Below, one piece after another: positions 35,641 to 42,956 of a stretch of DNA of 42,956 bases (position 1 is the stretch's first letter; every line of letters starts with the position of its first letter). Source of the DNA: Methylomonas sp. (GTDB lineage Bacteria > Pseudomonadota > Gammaproteobacteria > Methylococcales > Methylomonadaceae); the NCBI GenBank assembly GCA_002928965.1, contig PERU01000029.1, forward strand, positions 1 to 42,956, given 5' to 3'. The notes under the pieces were generated by a model. It searched no databases, was not told the DNA's origin, and worked only from the letters and a program-made list of their open reading frames with translations. The translations under genes were made by a program, and so were the position numbers.

Positions 35641-38600
35641 ATGACCATTCCGCATTACCGCTGGCAGGATATTTTTAGCATGGTGCTGATTGCGGCGGCC
35701 TATGCGCTGCTTGGCAAATTGGTGCTAACTTATTTTTCTGCTGCCGGTAATGTCACCTTAGTCTGGTTTCCAGGCGGCATGGCTTTGGCAATATTATTGA
35801 TAAACGGTCTGCGCTGGTGGCCGGGCATATTTGTCGGTGCATTTATTGCTGGAATGTGGGTGGATAATGCATTCTGGCTATGTTTTTTCATTGCCATTGG
35901 AAACACCCTGGAATCGGTACTGGCGGCATGGTGGTTAAAGCGTAAGGCCATTTTTTCCGCCAACCTGGATCAGCCCTATGATTTGCAATGGTTAACATGG
36001 GTAGGCTTTTGTTGTTCGCTGATCAGCGGGACATTAGGCCCTCTAGTGTTGTGGCAACATGGTTTTTTCCCTGCTTCAGCGTTGCCTGATGTGATTTTGC
36101 ACTGGTGGATGGCTGATATGTTCGGGATTATCACCGTTACACCACTGGTGCTGATTTGGCGAATTTGGCCTAAAAACTGGTTTATAAAGTCCCGATTGCC
36201 TGAAACCTTGGTCTTTATATTGACAACGGTCTTGGTGGCCCTGGTCGTATTCCTGGATTTTTTACAGGCCGAAATCGGCGACTTGCCGCACGGCTATTGG
36301 ATGTTTGCTTTAATCTTTTGGGCTGCCCTGCGCTTTGGTCGGCATGGTGTACAGTTCGTCGTTGCGATTACTGCGGTTACCGCTTTAATGGGGGCTGCCA
36401 GAGGTTTAGGTTATTTCGCCAATGATTTTGAAAAAACCGGACTGTGGAACTATTGGTTTTTTCAAATCCTGTTTTCCTGGATCGGTACCGTCATAACCTT
36501 GACGCTCTATAACGAGCGAAGGGCAAATGCCAGGCTATCGGCAAGCGAGAAACGACTGCAGGCTATCATTGATTCTTCACCGGTCGCCTATGCTTTAAAC
36601 GATGATCAGCAGCATTTCACCCTGTTAAATCCAGCGTTTATTGAAAAATTTGGCTATGACTTGGCTGATGTACCGACCTTATCGGATTGGTGGTTAAAAG
36701 CCTATCCCGACTCAGAGTATCGCCAGTGGGTACAAACCACTTGGCGACAGCGGCTATTACAGTCCGAAGCCACTGGACAACCCTTTCAAAATTTTGAAGT
36801 GGATATTTGTTGTAAAAATGGCGAAACCAAGCAGGTGCTGGTGGTCTCCGGGCAATTAGGTGTGGGTTGTTCTGATGAGCATTTAATGACTTTGTTGGAT
36901 GTGACCGAACAAATCAGGGCCAATCAAGCATTGTCAAATACCAACGTTTTGTTGACGTCCATTCTGGAAACGTTGCCATTAAGAGTGTTTTGGAAGGATA
37001 AACAGTTACGTTATCTTGGTGCAAATCAATTGTTTGCAACAGACGCCGGACTGGCATCGGTGACTGATTTAATCGCTAAAGACGATCAACAGTTAGGGCG
37101 GTTCCAGCAAGCTGATCACGATCAAAAGGTTGATCGTCAGGTCATGGAAACCGGCGAAAGCCAGTTAAATGTTGAAGAGCCGCTAACCAATCCTGAAGGT
37201 GAAACAATCTGGTTACGAACCTCCAGGTTGCCTTTGCGGAATAGTGAAGCGCAAGTCATTGGCGTTGTCGGTATGTATGAAGACATCACCATGCGTAAAC
37301 GCATCGAAGATCAGTTATTGTGGCGTACCACCTTTCTGGAAACATTACTGGAAGCATCGCCCAATGGCATTATGGCCGTGGACAAAGAGGGGCATAAATT
37401 ATTGCAAAACCACCGGGTGGCAGAGCTTTGGGGTATTCCTGACGAGGTGGCAGGCAATACCAATGATTCGGTGCAGCTTGAGTTTGTGAAGAAGCGTTTG
37501 ATTGATCCGGATGCTTTTTTAGAGAAGGTGGAATATCTGTATGCGCATCTGGATGCAATCAGTCGGGATGAAATTGCCTTGCAAGGCGGCGTGATTCTGG
37601 ATAGGTATTCTTCCCCGGTAGTTAACCGCTTAGGTCATTATTACGGACGTATCTGGCAATTTACGGATGTCACTGATGTTAGAAATGCCCAGCGAAACCT
37701 GCAGCTAAAAGAGTCATACCAACGCGCTTTGCTGGATAATTTTCCATTTCTGGTCTGGATGAAAGATAAAGACTGTCGTTATCTGGCGATCAATCAGGTA
37801 TTTGCTGACAACTTTGGGATCGGCGTGCAGGAAGTAACGGGCAAAACAGATTTCGATTTTTTTCCTGATGACATAGCGCGCGGCTTTCGCAGTCAAGATC
37901 AAGACGTCATGACAAATAAGCAGCGCCTGAATATCGAAGAAACGGTTCATGTTTTATCGGCACCGATCTGGATGGAAGTTTACAAAACCCCGTTGCTGGA
38001 TGAAGACGGACAGGTTTTGGGAACGGTGGGTTTTGCACGAGACATTAGTGACCGTAAGCAATCAGAAGAATTACTGAAATTGGCTGCATTGGTGTTCGAA
38101 AACAGTAGCGAGGCTATGTTGGTGACCGACGCCGAAAACAAAATACTTAATGTCAATCCGGCATTTGAAGTGATGACAGGATTTAGCCGCGAAGAAATCC
38201 TGGGCAAAGATCCAAAAGTGTTGGCATCCGGTGAGCATGATGCGGCTTTTTATCAGGCCATGTGGCTGGCGCTGCAAAATACCGGCTGCTGGCAGGGAGA
38301 AATCAAGAATCGCCGCAAGTCTGGCGATGTCTATATTCAAAATGTTGTCATCAATACGATTCAGGCTGCCGATTCGATGCTGACTCGTCGTGTAGCCCTG
38401 TTCTCGGATATCACCCAGCGCAAGCGGTCCGAAGCGCAAATCTGGCTGCAAGCCAACTTTGACCCGCTGACCGGTTTGCCGAATCGACATATGGTGCGTG
38501 AGCGGTTGGCGCAGGAAATCAAACAAGCCCATCGAGGCGTCCAGCGTTTTGGATTGTTGATGATAGATCTGGATAGATTCAAGGAAGTTAACGATACCCT

Positions 38601-39735
38601 GTGGCATGAAATGGGCGACGAACTGTTGCAGCAAGCGGCAACACGCCTTCGTGCCTGTGTGCGTGAAGTGGATACCGTGGGACGATTGGGTGGCGATGAA
38701 TTTGTGGTTATTTTGAGCGATTTGGCGACGGATGAAAGCCCGGAAACCGTCGCCAGAAAATTGCTTGAACATTTGAGTCAACCGTTTACCTTGTTAAATG
38801 AACAAGTATTTGTATCGGCCAGTATCGGTATAACCTTGTTTCCCTGCGATGGACGGGAGTTGAGTCAATTACTGCGGAATGCAGATCAGGCCATGTATGC
38901 AGCCAAAAACAAGGGTAGAAACTGTTACAGTTTTTTCACGCCATCCATGCAGGCCGAGTTGAATGCTAGGGCTGCGATGATCAATGATTTGCGCGGCGCG
39001 TTGCTTAGAAATGAATTCAACCTGTTTTATCAACCGATTGTGGATCTGGTGACGGGCAAAATTTATAAAGCAGAAGCCTTGCTGCGTTGGAAGCACCCTA
39101 AGCGAGGATTGGTCAGTCCGGCTGAATTTGTGCCTTTGGCTGAACAATCCGGCTTGATTAACGACATTGGCGATTGGGTATTTCATTCTGCTGTGGCACA
39201 GGTCGTTCACTGGCGGCAAACATTACATGAGGATTTTCAGATTAGCATCAATAAATCGCCCATGCAGTTCCTGGATGTCAGTCACGACCCTGCTGACTGG
39301 GTAAATTATTTACGCAGCAAAGAACTGTCTGGTCAGGCCCTGGTGGTGGAGATTACCGAAGGCTTATTGCTGGAAGCCAGTCCTAAAACCGCCGAGCATT
39401 TGTTAGTGTTTCGCGATGCCGGCATTCAAGTGGCTATCGACGATTTTGGTACCGGCTATTCCGCATTGTCGTATCTAAAGAAATTTGATATCGATTATTT
39501 AAAAATCGATCAGTCCTTCGTGCGAAATTTACGTGCCGATTCCAGCGATTTCGTGTTGTGCGAGGCCATTATTGTCATGGCGCATAAGCTGGGATTAAAG
39601 GTGATCGCCGAAGGTGTGGAAACCGCATTGCAGTGTGATCTGTTGGCATCAATCAAGTGTGATTATGCGCAGGGTTATCTGTTTGCCAAGCCGCAAACTG
39701 CGGAAGAGTTTGAAAGACAGTTCGCGAACACATAA
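35641..39735 (+). CDS. MASE1-PAS-GGDEF-EAL cyclic di-GMP signalling protein
   Basis: A 1364-residue protein. The first 290 residues hold about eight membrane helices of MASE1 type (VWFPGGMALAILLINGLRWW region). About five PAS modules follow (roughly 300-425, 435-560, 565-690, 695-805, 812-935). The GGDEF domain has DLDRFKEVNDTLWHEMGDEL, an intact GGDEF near residue 1016, and an RxxD inhibitory site (REVD). The EAL domain has EALLRWKHP near 1144, SINKSPMQF, VEITEGLLLEA, IDDFGTGYSALSYLK, LKIDQSFV, AEGVET and QGYLFAKP, so phosphodiesterase residues look complete. The protein could make or degrade c-di-GMP in response to signals at the membrane and PAS domains. It begins 19 bp after the GDT1-type gene. 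Confidence 0.95.
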   Translation: MTIPHYRWQDIFSMVLIAAAYALLGKLVLTYFSAAGNVTLVWFPGGMALAILLINGLRWWPGIFVGAFIAGMWVDNAFWLCFFIAIGNTLESVLAAWWLKRKAIFSANLDQPYDLQWLTWVGFCCSLISGTLGPLVLWQHGFFPASALPDVILHWWMADMFGIITVTPLVLIWRIWPKNWFIKSRLPETLVFILTTVLVALVVFLDFLQAEIGDLPHGYWMFALIFWAALRFGRHGVQFVVAITAVTALMGAARGLGYFANDFEKTGLWNYWFFQILFSWIGTVITLTLYNERRANARLSASEKRLQAIIDSSPVAYALNDDQQHFTLLNPAFIEKFGYDLADVPTLSDWWLKAYPDSEYRQWVQTTWRQRLLQSEATGQPFQNFEVDICCKNGETKQVLVVSGQLGVGCSDEHLMTLLDVTEQIRANQALSNTNVLLTSILETLPLRVFWKDKQLRYLGANQLFATDAGLASVTDLIAKDDQQLGRFQQADHDQKVDRQVMETGESQLNVEEPLTNPEGETIWLRTSRLPLRNSEAQVIGVVGMYEDITMRKRIEDQLLWRTTFLETLLEASPNGIMAVDKEGHKLLQNHRVAELWGIPDEVAGNTNDSVQLEFVKKRLIDPDAFLEKVEYLYAHLDAISRDEIALQGGVILDRYSSPVVNRLGHYYGRIWQFTDVTDVRNAQRNLQLKESYQRALLDNFPFLVWMKDKDCRYLAINQVFADNFGIGVQEVTGKTDFDFFPDDIARGFRSQDQDVMTNKQRLNIEETVHVLSAPIWMEVYKTPLLDEDGQVLGTVGFARDISDRKQSEELLKLAALVFENSSEAMLVTDAENKILNVNPAFEVMTGFSREEILGKDPKVLASGEHDAAFYQAMWLALQNTGCWQGEIKNRRKSGDVYIQNVVINTIQAADSMLTRRVALFSDITQRKRSEAQIWLQANFDPLTGLPNRHMVRERLAQEIKQAHRGVQRFGLLMIDLDRFKEVNDTLWHEMGDELLQQAATRLRACVREVDTVGRLGGDEFVVILSDLATDESPETVARKLLEHLSQPFTLLNEQVFVSASIGITLFPCDGRELSQLLRNADQAMYAAKNKGRNCYSFFTPSMQAELNARAAMINDLRGALLRNEFNLFYQPIVDLVTGKIYKAEALLRWKHPKRGLVSPAEFVPLAEQSGLINDIGDWVFHSAVAQVVHWRQTLHEDFQISINKSPMQFLDVSHDPADWVNYLRSKELSGQALVVEITEGLLLEASPKTAEHLLVFRDAGIQVAIDDFGTGYSALSYLKKFDIDYLKIDQSFVRNLRADSSDFVLCEAIIVMAHKLGLKVIAEGVETALQCDLLASIKCDYAQGYLFAKPQTAEEFERQFANT

Positions 39736-39981
39736 AGCTGAGGTTGCTGCGGCGTTCTTCAAGCGGCTATTGGTTTCCTGATTATAATGCTGCTTCAGCA
39801 ACAATCGCTTTTCGGCAGACTCACTGGGGCACAAGTGGTCGACAAGCTCTCGGCAACCGCTCCTGCCTTGCTCTAACGTCTGTATCCTTGCAGTCGACCA
39901 CGAACCGGAGCAAACACTGACTGTTCGCCCTGAACCTGTCGAAAGATTTATCAGCGCTTCCTTGGGTTTAGTCGAGCCGTT

Positions 39982-40012
39982 GGAGCACAAATCAGCTCGG
40001 GATTTGTACTCC
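39982..40012. terminator. 12-bp hairpin between the GGDEF-EAL gene and rnd (convergent ends)
   Basis: GGAGCACAAATC (39982-39993) pairs with GATTTGTACTCC (40001-40012) with one mismatch around a 7-nt loop. It is 11 bp past the rnd stop on the minus strand and lies in a 288-bp gene-free spacer. That spacer also contains GTTCGCCCTGAACCTGTCGA near 39926, which looks like a commonly dispersed sequence. No U-tract accompanies it. Confidence 0.4.
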
Positions 40013-40023
40013 ATAATAGCCAG

Positions 40024-41181
40024 TTAAATGCCTTGATTCGGTGAAATTACCACGTTATCTTTGGTCAAACTCAGGCTGTATTGACCTTGCAGCAAGCCCT
40101 GCAATTCCTGTCCTGCCATGTTGTAACGCCAACCATGCAATAAAGGGCATTCTTCGTCCCCGAACAGCAATTGTTCCAGTTCTTTGCGGGTAGCCAGAAT
40201 AATCGGATTTAGAGAGTTTTCTTCCGCGCGGATTCTGACAATAGCGCCCAGCACATCCATCACGGCTTCATGTTGTTGGGTTTTCTTGGTGGGTTGGTCC
40301 TTGTCCTGAAAAGGTTTGGGCGGTCGTTGACGGGCAGCGTCGATTAATTCGCAGATGACTTTGCCATAACGATTGACGCTGCGTTCGTTGATATTCCTGA
40401 TTTTAGCCAAATCGGTGAGGGTTACCGGTTGCAGTTTGGCCAGTTCCAGCAACATGTCATCCGGGAACAGCCAGTTGCGAGGTTTGTTTTCGGTTTGCGC
40501 AGACTGTTCCCGCCATTCAGTCAGGCTTTGCAGAATCGATAATTGTCGTCCCGTTAGTTTGTTTTTGCCGCGAATTTTCAACCAGGCGTTTTCGGGTGAT
40601 AGTTGATACATTTCGGGGTTGTTCAACAGGGCAAAATCACTTTCCAGCCACTTGAGTCGGCCGAGTTTGTCCAGTTGCTCACACATTTGTGTATAAATCC
40701 TGCACAAATAAATGACATCATCAGCGGCATATTGAATTTGATCATCACTCAAGGGACGCTGTGTCCAGTCGGTGCGGGTATGGGCTTTGTTGAGGTTGAT
40801 ATTCAAAAAACTCGATACCAGCATGGCGTAACCGGGGTTTTCCTGAAAACCCAATAGTGGTGCAGCTATTTGCGTGTCGAAAATGGGACCGGGTATGCGG
40901 CCGGTTATTTGATAAAAAATTTCCAGATCTTGCCGGCAGGAATGCAGGACTTTGACAATGTTGGGATTGTAGATGGCGTCGAACAACAGTGACAAATCGG
41001 CAATGGCTATCGGGTCAACGCACGCTACCCAGCCCGGCGCCGCAATTTGTAGCAGGCAGAATTTGGGGTAGTAGGTTTTTTCGCGCAGGAATTCGGTGTC
41101 CAGGGCGATCCAGGGTTCTTGATTGATGTGTTCGCACAAAAGCGGCAGCTGTTCGGGACGATTGATGTATTGGATTGTCAT
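40024..41181 (-). CDS. rnd: Ribonuclease D
   Basis: A 385-residue 3'-5' exoribonuclease of the DEDDy class for tRNA 3'-end maturation. Catalytic acids sit in WIALDTEFLREKTYYPKFCL near residue 25, in HSCRQDLEIF near 80, and in YAADDVIYLCRIY near 150 (the Tyr of DEDDy). An HRDC domain (about 210-285, LTGRQLSILQSLTEWREQ through LPVTLTDLAKI-like sequence) and a second HRDC-like region complete the normal layout. The ATG at 41181 gives the standard N-terminus. It is transcribed alone, converging with the GGDEF-EAL gene. Confidence 0.95.
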   Translation of the reverse strand: MTIQYINRPEQLPLLCEHINQEPWIALDTEFLREKTYYPKFCLLQIAAPGWVACVDPIAIADLSLLFDAIYNPNIVKVLHSCRQDLEIFYQITGRIPGPIFDTQIAAPLLGFQENPGYAMLVSSFLNINLNKAHTRTDWTQRPLSDDQIQYAADDVIYLCRIYTQMCEQLDKLGRLKWLESDFALLNNPEMYQLSPENAWLKIRGKNKLTGRQLSILQSLTEWREQSAQTENKPRNWLFPDDMLLELAKLQPVTLTDLAKIRNINERSVNRYGKVICELIDAARQRPPKPFQDKDQPTKKTQQHEAVMDVLGAIVRIRAEENSLNPIILATRKELEQLLFGDEECPLLHGWRYNMAGQELQGLLQGQYSLSLTKDNVVISPNQGI

Positions 41182-41284
41182 TTGCCTGTTGGAGAAATGG
41201 ACTTTCGGTGAGTTAAACCCTTATTTTACTCTGCCCGGATAAGTGGCGGGGTTAATTCTACTTCAGCATATTTAAAAACTGCCG

Positions 41285-41324
41285 TCATGCCGACCGGGAA
41301 GCGAGCATCCAGGGCCATGGACGG
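41285..41324. repeat. Degenerate dispersed repeat, copy B
   Basis: ATGCCGACCGGGAAGCG followed by AGCATCCAGGGCCATGGACGG aligns with 2728-2766; about 28 of 38 positions agree by eye. It lies 40 bp left of the CTAG-bounded element. Confidence 0.4.
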
Positions 41325-41363
41325 CGTCGATTGCCAGTATCCTGTCCACAGGAACGTGGAATA

Positions 41364-41534
41364 CTAGGAGCCTGTCCGAGAAGAGAATAGAGAATCTGCT
41401 ACGGAAAAGCCCTTGTGGCCAGATTCCCCGCTCATTTTCGTTAAATAGCTCCACTATTCGCCTCAAATGATCAAAAAATCTGACTCAAAATGGCTTTCCC
41501 TCGCGACGATTCCTATTCTCGGACAGACTCCTAG
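41364..41534. mobile_element. 171-bp MITE-like element with 20-bp terminal inverted repeats bounded by CTAG
   Basis: The left end reads CTAGGAGCCTGTCCGAGAA (41364-41382). The reverse complement of the right end (41515-41534) reads CTAGGAGTCTGTCCGAGAAT, differing at one of the first 19 positions. CTAG at both outer edges fits a duplicated or palindromic 4-bp target. The interior has no transposase, so it would be mobilised in trans, if at all. Its left terminus recurs in the 30-bp palindrome at 5142-5171. The parent IS family was not identified. Confidence 0.75.
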
Positions 41535-41763
41535 CGTCAGCCATGGCTTCCGGGTTGCGGTAATATCCACGGGCGTTCCGGGGGATATGCTGCAGCGACT
41601 TGTTTTTCTAAACCTAACGGCTTTGAGCGAAGGTTGATGGGTAAATGCGAAAACTTGAGCAGCGAATATGGCAACGCAAAGGGTCATTGACTGTACGCTC
41701 ATGTGTTTTGACAGCGTGTTTCCGTGTGTAGCGCCGGCAATCTGAAGCGGGAAGTGACTATGG

Positions 41764-42396
41764 CTATGGCGGAGCAGAACTCAGGCGCAGCGTTCTCGCA
41801 AGCAGTTGATCGGTTGTGAACGGCAATGGCGCGCCCATGTCGTATCCTGCGGATTCCAGTGCGCGGGCCACCCAGGTATTGCAGTTGTTGAACAGGTGAA
41901 ACTCACCTGCTGCGGGATAGAAAATGCTGTTTGCACCAAAACCGCGCCGGAGTGGCAATGTTTTTGCGGTAGCTGTTTCGCGTTGGAAACTGGCGTGGAT
42001 GAAGGCCGCCAGATCAAAGAAGCGGTCACTGGGAATTTCGAGCCTGACAATCTCGAATCCGCTGAAGCTTTCACCAATGCTGCCCTGAATACCCATGACA
42101 TGCAGCACACTGTTAGATGACCAGAATGCGGCCTGCAGCAAACGCCAAAGACCGGGGTCGCGGGTCTGGTAATAATCCCAATCGCCCCAGCCAAACTCCA
42201 GATAATCCGCGCCGGGAAAATCGGCGCTCTCCGGCAGCAAGTCTGTTCGCCGCAAAGCAATACCTGCGTGCCAGCCGTGGCTGATCACATAAACCGGCAT
42301 GCTTGATTCATCAGCGGCGGACACCATTTTATGTGGGCCGGAGCATGCCGCACACAGCAGTAGCAAACAAAACAGACGAGGAATGCGCTTTAACAT
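41764..42396 (-). CDS. DUF2459 family lipoprotein
   Basis: A 210-residue protein starting MLKRIPRLFCLLLLCAAC, a lipoprotein signal peptide with lipobox LCAAC and acylated Cys18, so it is predicted to be exported and membrane-anchored. The mature part matches the DUF2459 family: VYVISHGWHAGI (about 36-45), YLEFGWGDWDYYQ, and FHLFNNCNTWVARALESAG (about 167-185). The paired His40/His43 and Cys172 resemble a papain-like catalytic set, which is inference. The frame extends to 42519, but the added residues are not signal-like, and the ATG at 42396 yields a perfect lipoprotein start. The function of the family is not established. Confidence 0.85.
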   Translation of the reverse strand: MLKRIPRLFCLLLLCAACSGPHKMVSAADESSMPVYVISHGWHAGIALRRTDLLPESADFPGADYLEFGWGDWDYYQTRDPGLWRLLQAAFWSSNSVLHVMGIQGSIGESFSGFEIVRLEIPSDRFFDLAAFIHASFQRETATAKTLPLRRGFGANSIFYPAAGEFHLFNNCNTWVARALESAGYDMGAPLPFTTDQLLARTLRLSSAPP

Positions 42397-42672
42397 ATTG
42401 AAGACCACCGTTAACGAATTTGAGTTTTTGATTTCATTCAACGTGCCTACCGAACTGGATTTGAGAAGAAAAGCTTGGGATTGGCCTCCCAAACACGGTA
42501 GCTGCGCATCCAGTCCCAACGGCGGCGGATGTCATTTGCAACGGCACTGCTCCGTTTAATGTCGGGTTCGATGCCAAACATAATACGTTACAGCAAAGGT
42601 TGTAAGGCGGCGGCTTGCAGAATGGGCGTGGCGCGCAAGCAGGGCTGTTTCTATCGTTGAGGAGGTATTGGT

Positions 42673-42774
42673 ATGGATCGTCGGCAGTTTGCCGGTGGGC
42701 GTACTCAGTTTTCATTTATGGAAGTGAAGCTATCCACCGATCAGGAGGCTGTCGCAAAAGGTAGGTTGGATTGA
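42673..42774 (+). CDS. Possible small ORF with a strong ribosome-binding site
   Basis: An ATG at 42673 is preceded by GAGGAGG with a 7- to 8-base spacer and opens a 33-codon frame starting MDRRQFAGGRTQF. I do not recognise it. Its last four codons and stop lie inside the repeat at 42761-42833, so the end may have been replaced by the repeat's insertion. Coding status is uncertain. Confidence 0.25.
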   Translation: MDRRQFAGGRTQFSFMEVKLSTDQEAVAKGRLD

Positions 42775-42833
42775 ATGCAATAAAGCCCAACAGTATGATT
42801 TTGTTGGGCTTCGCCACGCTCAGCCCAACCTAC
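42761..42833. repeat. 73-bp dispersed repeat with GTAGGTTGG/CCAACCTAC ends
   Basis: The outer ends GTAGGTTGG (42761-42769) and CCAACCTAC (42825-42833) are inverted repeats. Inside, AGCCCAACA and TTGTTGGGCT form a second hairpin. Elements ending in TTGGGCTTCGC-x-ACGCTCAGCCCAACCTAC are common in proteobacterial genomes. Confidence 0.7.
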
Positions 42834-42835
42834 AT

Positions 42836-42936
42836 TTAGGATTTCGCTACAAATAACTTCCCCCTTTGAAAAAGGGGGATCGAGGGGGATTTATTAAAAA
42901 ATCTCCCCCAACCCCTCTTTATCAAAGAGGGGAGCA
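42836..42936. repeat. Palindromic dispersed repeat, copy 2
   Basis: TTAGGATTTC, then TTCCCCCTTTGAAAAAGGGG, GAGGGGGATTTATT, and finally CCCCTCTTTATCAAAGAGGGG. Two internal hairpins (CCCCCTTT/AAAGGGGG and CCCCTCTTT/AAAGAGGGG) form. It corresponds part by part to 7641-7756 and is the better preserved copy. Confidence 0.8.
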
Positions 42937-42956
42937 AGAATCGTGTGATTCGGAAT

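Larger units (their letters stand above)
41182..41763. other. Gene-free spacer with repeats and a small inverted-repeat element
   Basis: About 580 bp without a supported gene. It contains dispersed-repeat copy B (41285-41324) and the 171-bp element at 41364-41534. A 79-codon frame at 41463-41702 (minus) begins with a signal-peptide-like stretch, but its C-terminal third is encoded by the element and it has no recognisable family. Confidence 0.55.
42397..42956. other. Spacer to the right window edge
   Basis: No well-supported gene in 560 bp. It holds a possible 33-codon ORF (42673-42774), a GTAGGTTGG-type repeat (42761-42833) and palindromic repeat copy 2 (42836-42936). A 93-codon minus-strand frame at 42434-42715 has no family likeness. 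Confidence 0.5.

Noticed and set aside
39649-40014. 121-codon minus-strand frame after rnd
   Set aside because: Overlaps the EAL-domain end and a hairpin and repeat-like spacer; no family likeness.
41463-41702. 79-codon minus-strand frame with a signal-peptide-like start
   Set aside because: Its C-terminal part is encoded by the inverted-repeat element, and the rest resembles no family; it may be a gene remnant but cannot be supported.

Overview
The window looks like a chromosomal segment from a gammaproteobacterial methanotroph close to Methylomonas. This rests on three things: a crtN-aldehyde dehydrogenase-crtNb/crtP cluster of the kind described from Methylomonas sp. 16a (C30 carotenoids); zipA and the EF-P beta-lysylation genes, both typical of Gammaproteobacteria; and the order lepA-lepB-rnc-era-recO-pdxJ. 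No rRNA, tRNA, CRISPR array, prophage or intact transposase gene was seen.

Layout. Positions 1-2326 (+): the tail of a gene with a degenerate APS-kinase-like domain, then bioD and ispG. Positions 2327-4453: an accessory pocket with a perfect 14-bp hairpin, a degenerate dispersed repeat, and one AT-rich methyltransferase gene on the minus strand with a heptanucleotide tandem repeat directly before its start. Positions 4454-7274 (-): marC-family gene, an unknown small membrane protein and a chemotaxis receptor. Positions 7275-7867: repeat-rich spacer. Positions 7868-12497 (-): the tightly packed carotenoid operon, followed upstream by a DCC-family thiol-disulfide protein (12598-12999). Positions 13217-24468 (+): housekeeping genes smc-zipA, a terminator, then lepA-lepB-DUF4845-rnc-era-recO-pdxJ and a PP2C phosphatase. 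Positions 24520-31203 (-): a sigma-54 activator without a sensor domain, a TauE/SafE-DsbD-type membrane protein, a REC-GGDEF diguanylate cyclase, and a large hybrid histidine kinase interrupted by one in-frame stop. Positions 31311-33921: epmB diverging from efp-epmA, i.e. EF-P plus two of its modification enzymes. Positions 33997-39735 (+): a ZIP metal transporter, a GDT1/TMEM165-type cation transporter and a MASE1-PAS-GGDEF-EAL protein. Positions 40024-42396 (-): rnd and a DUF2459 lipoprotein, separated by a small inverted-repeat element. The right edge (42673-42956) holds a possible small ORF and two more dispersed repeats.

How the genes work together. IspG supplies isoprenoid precursors that the carotenoid operon ultimately consumes. 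The smc/zipA and lepA-recO blocks are core chromosome, division, translation and RNA functions. EF-P and its modifiers form one translation-elongation module. Signalling is dense: two c-di-GMP proteins, a hybrid kinase, a sigma-54 activator, a chemoreceptor and a PP2C phosphatase.

No clearly new multi-gene system was found. The best leads are the single-stop-interrupted kinase, the heptamer repeat in front of the methyltransferase, and the family of small CTAG-bounded inverted-repeat elements (one apparently full-length, one collapsed to its ends).
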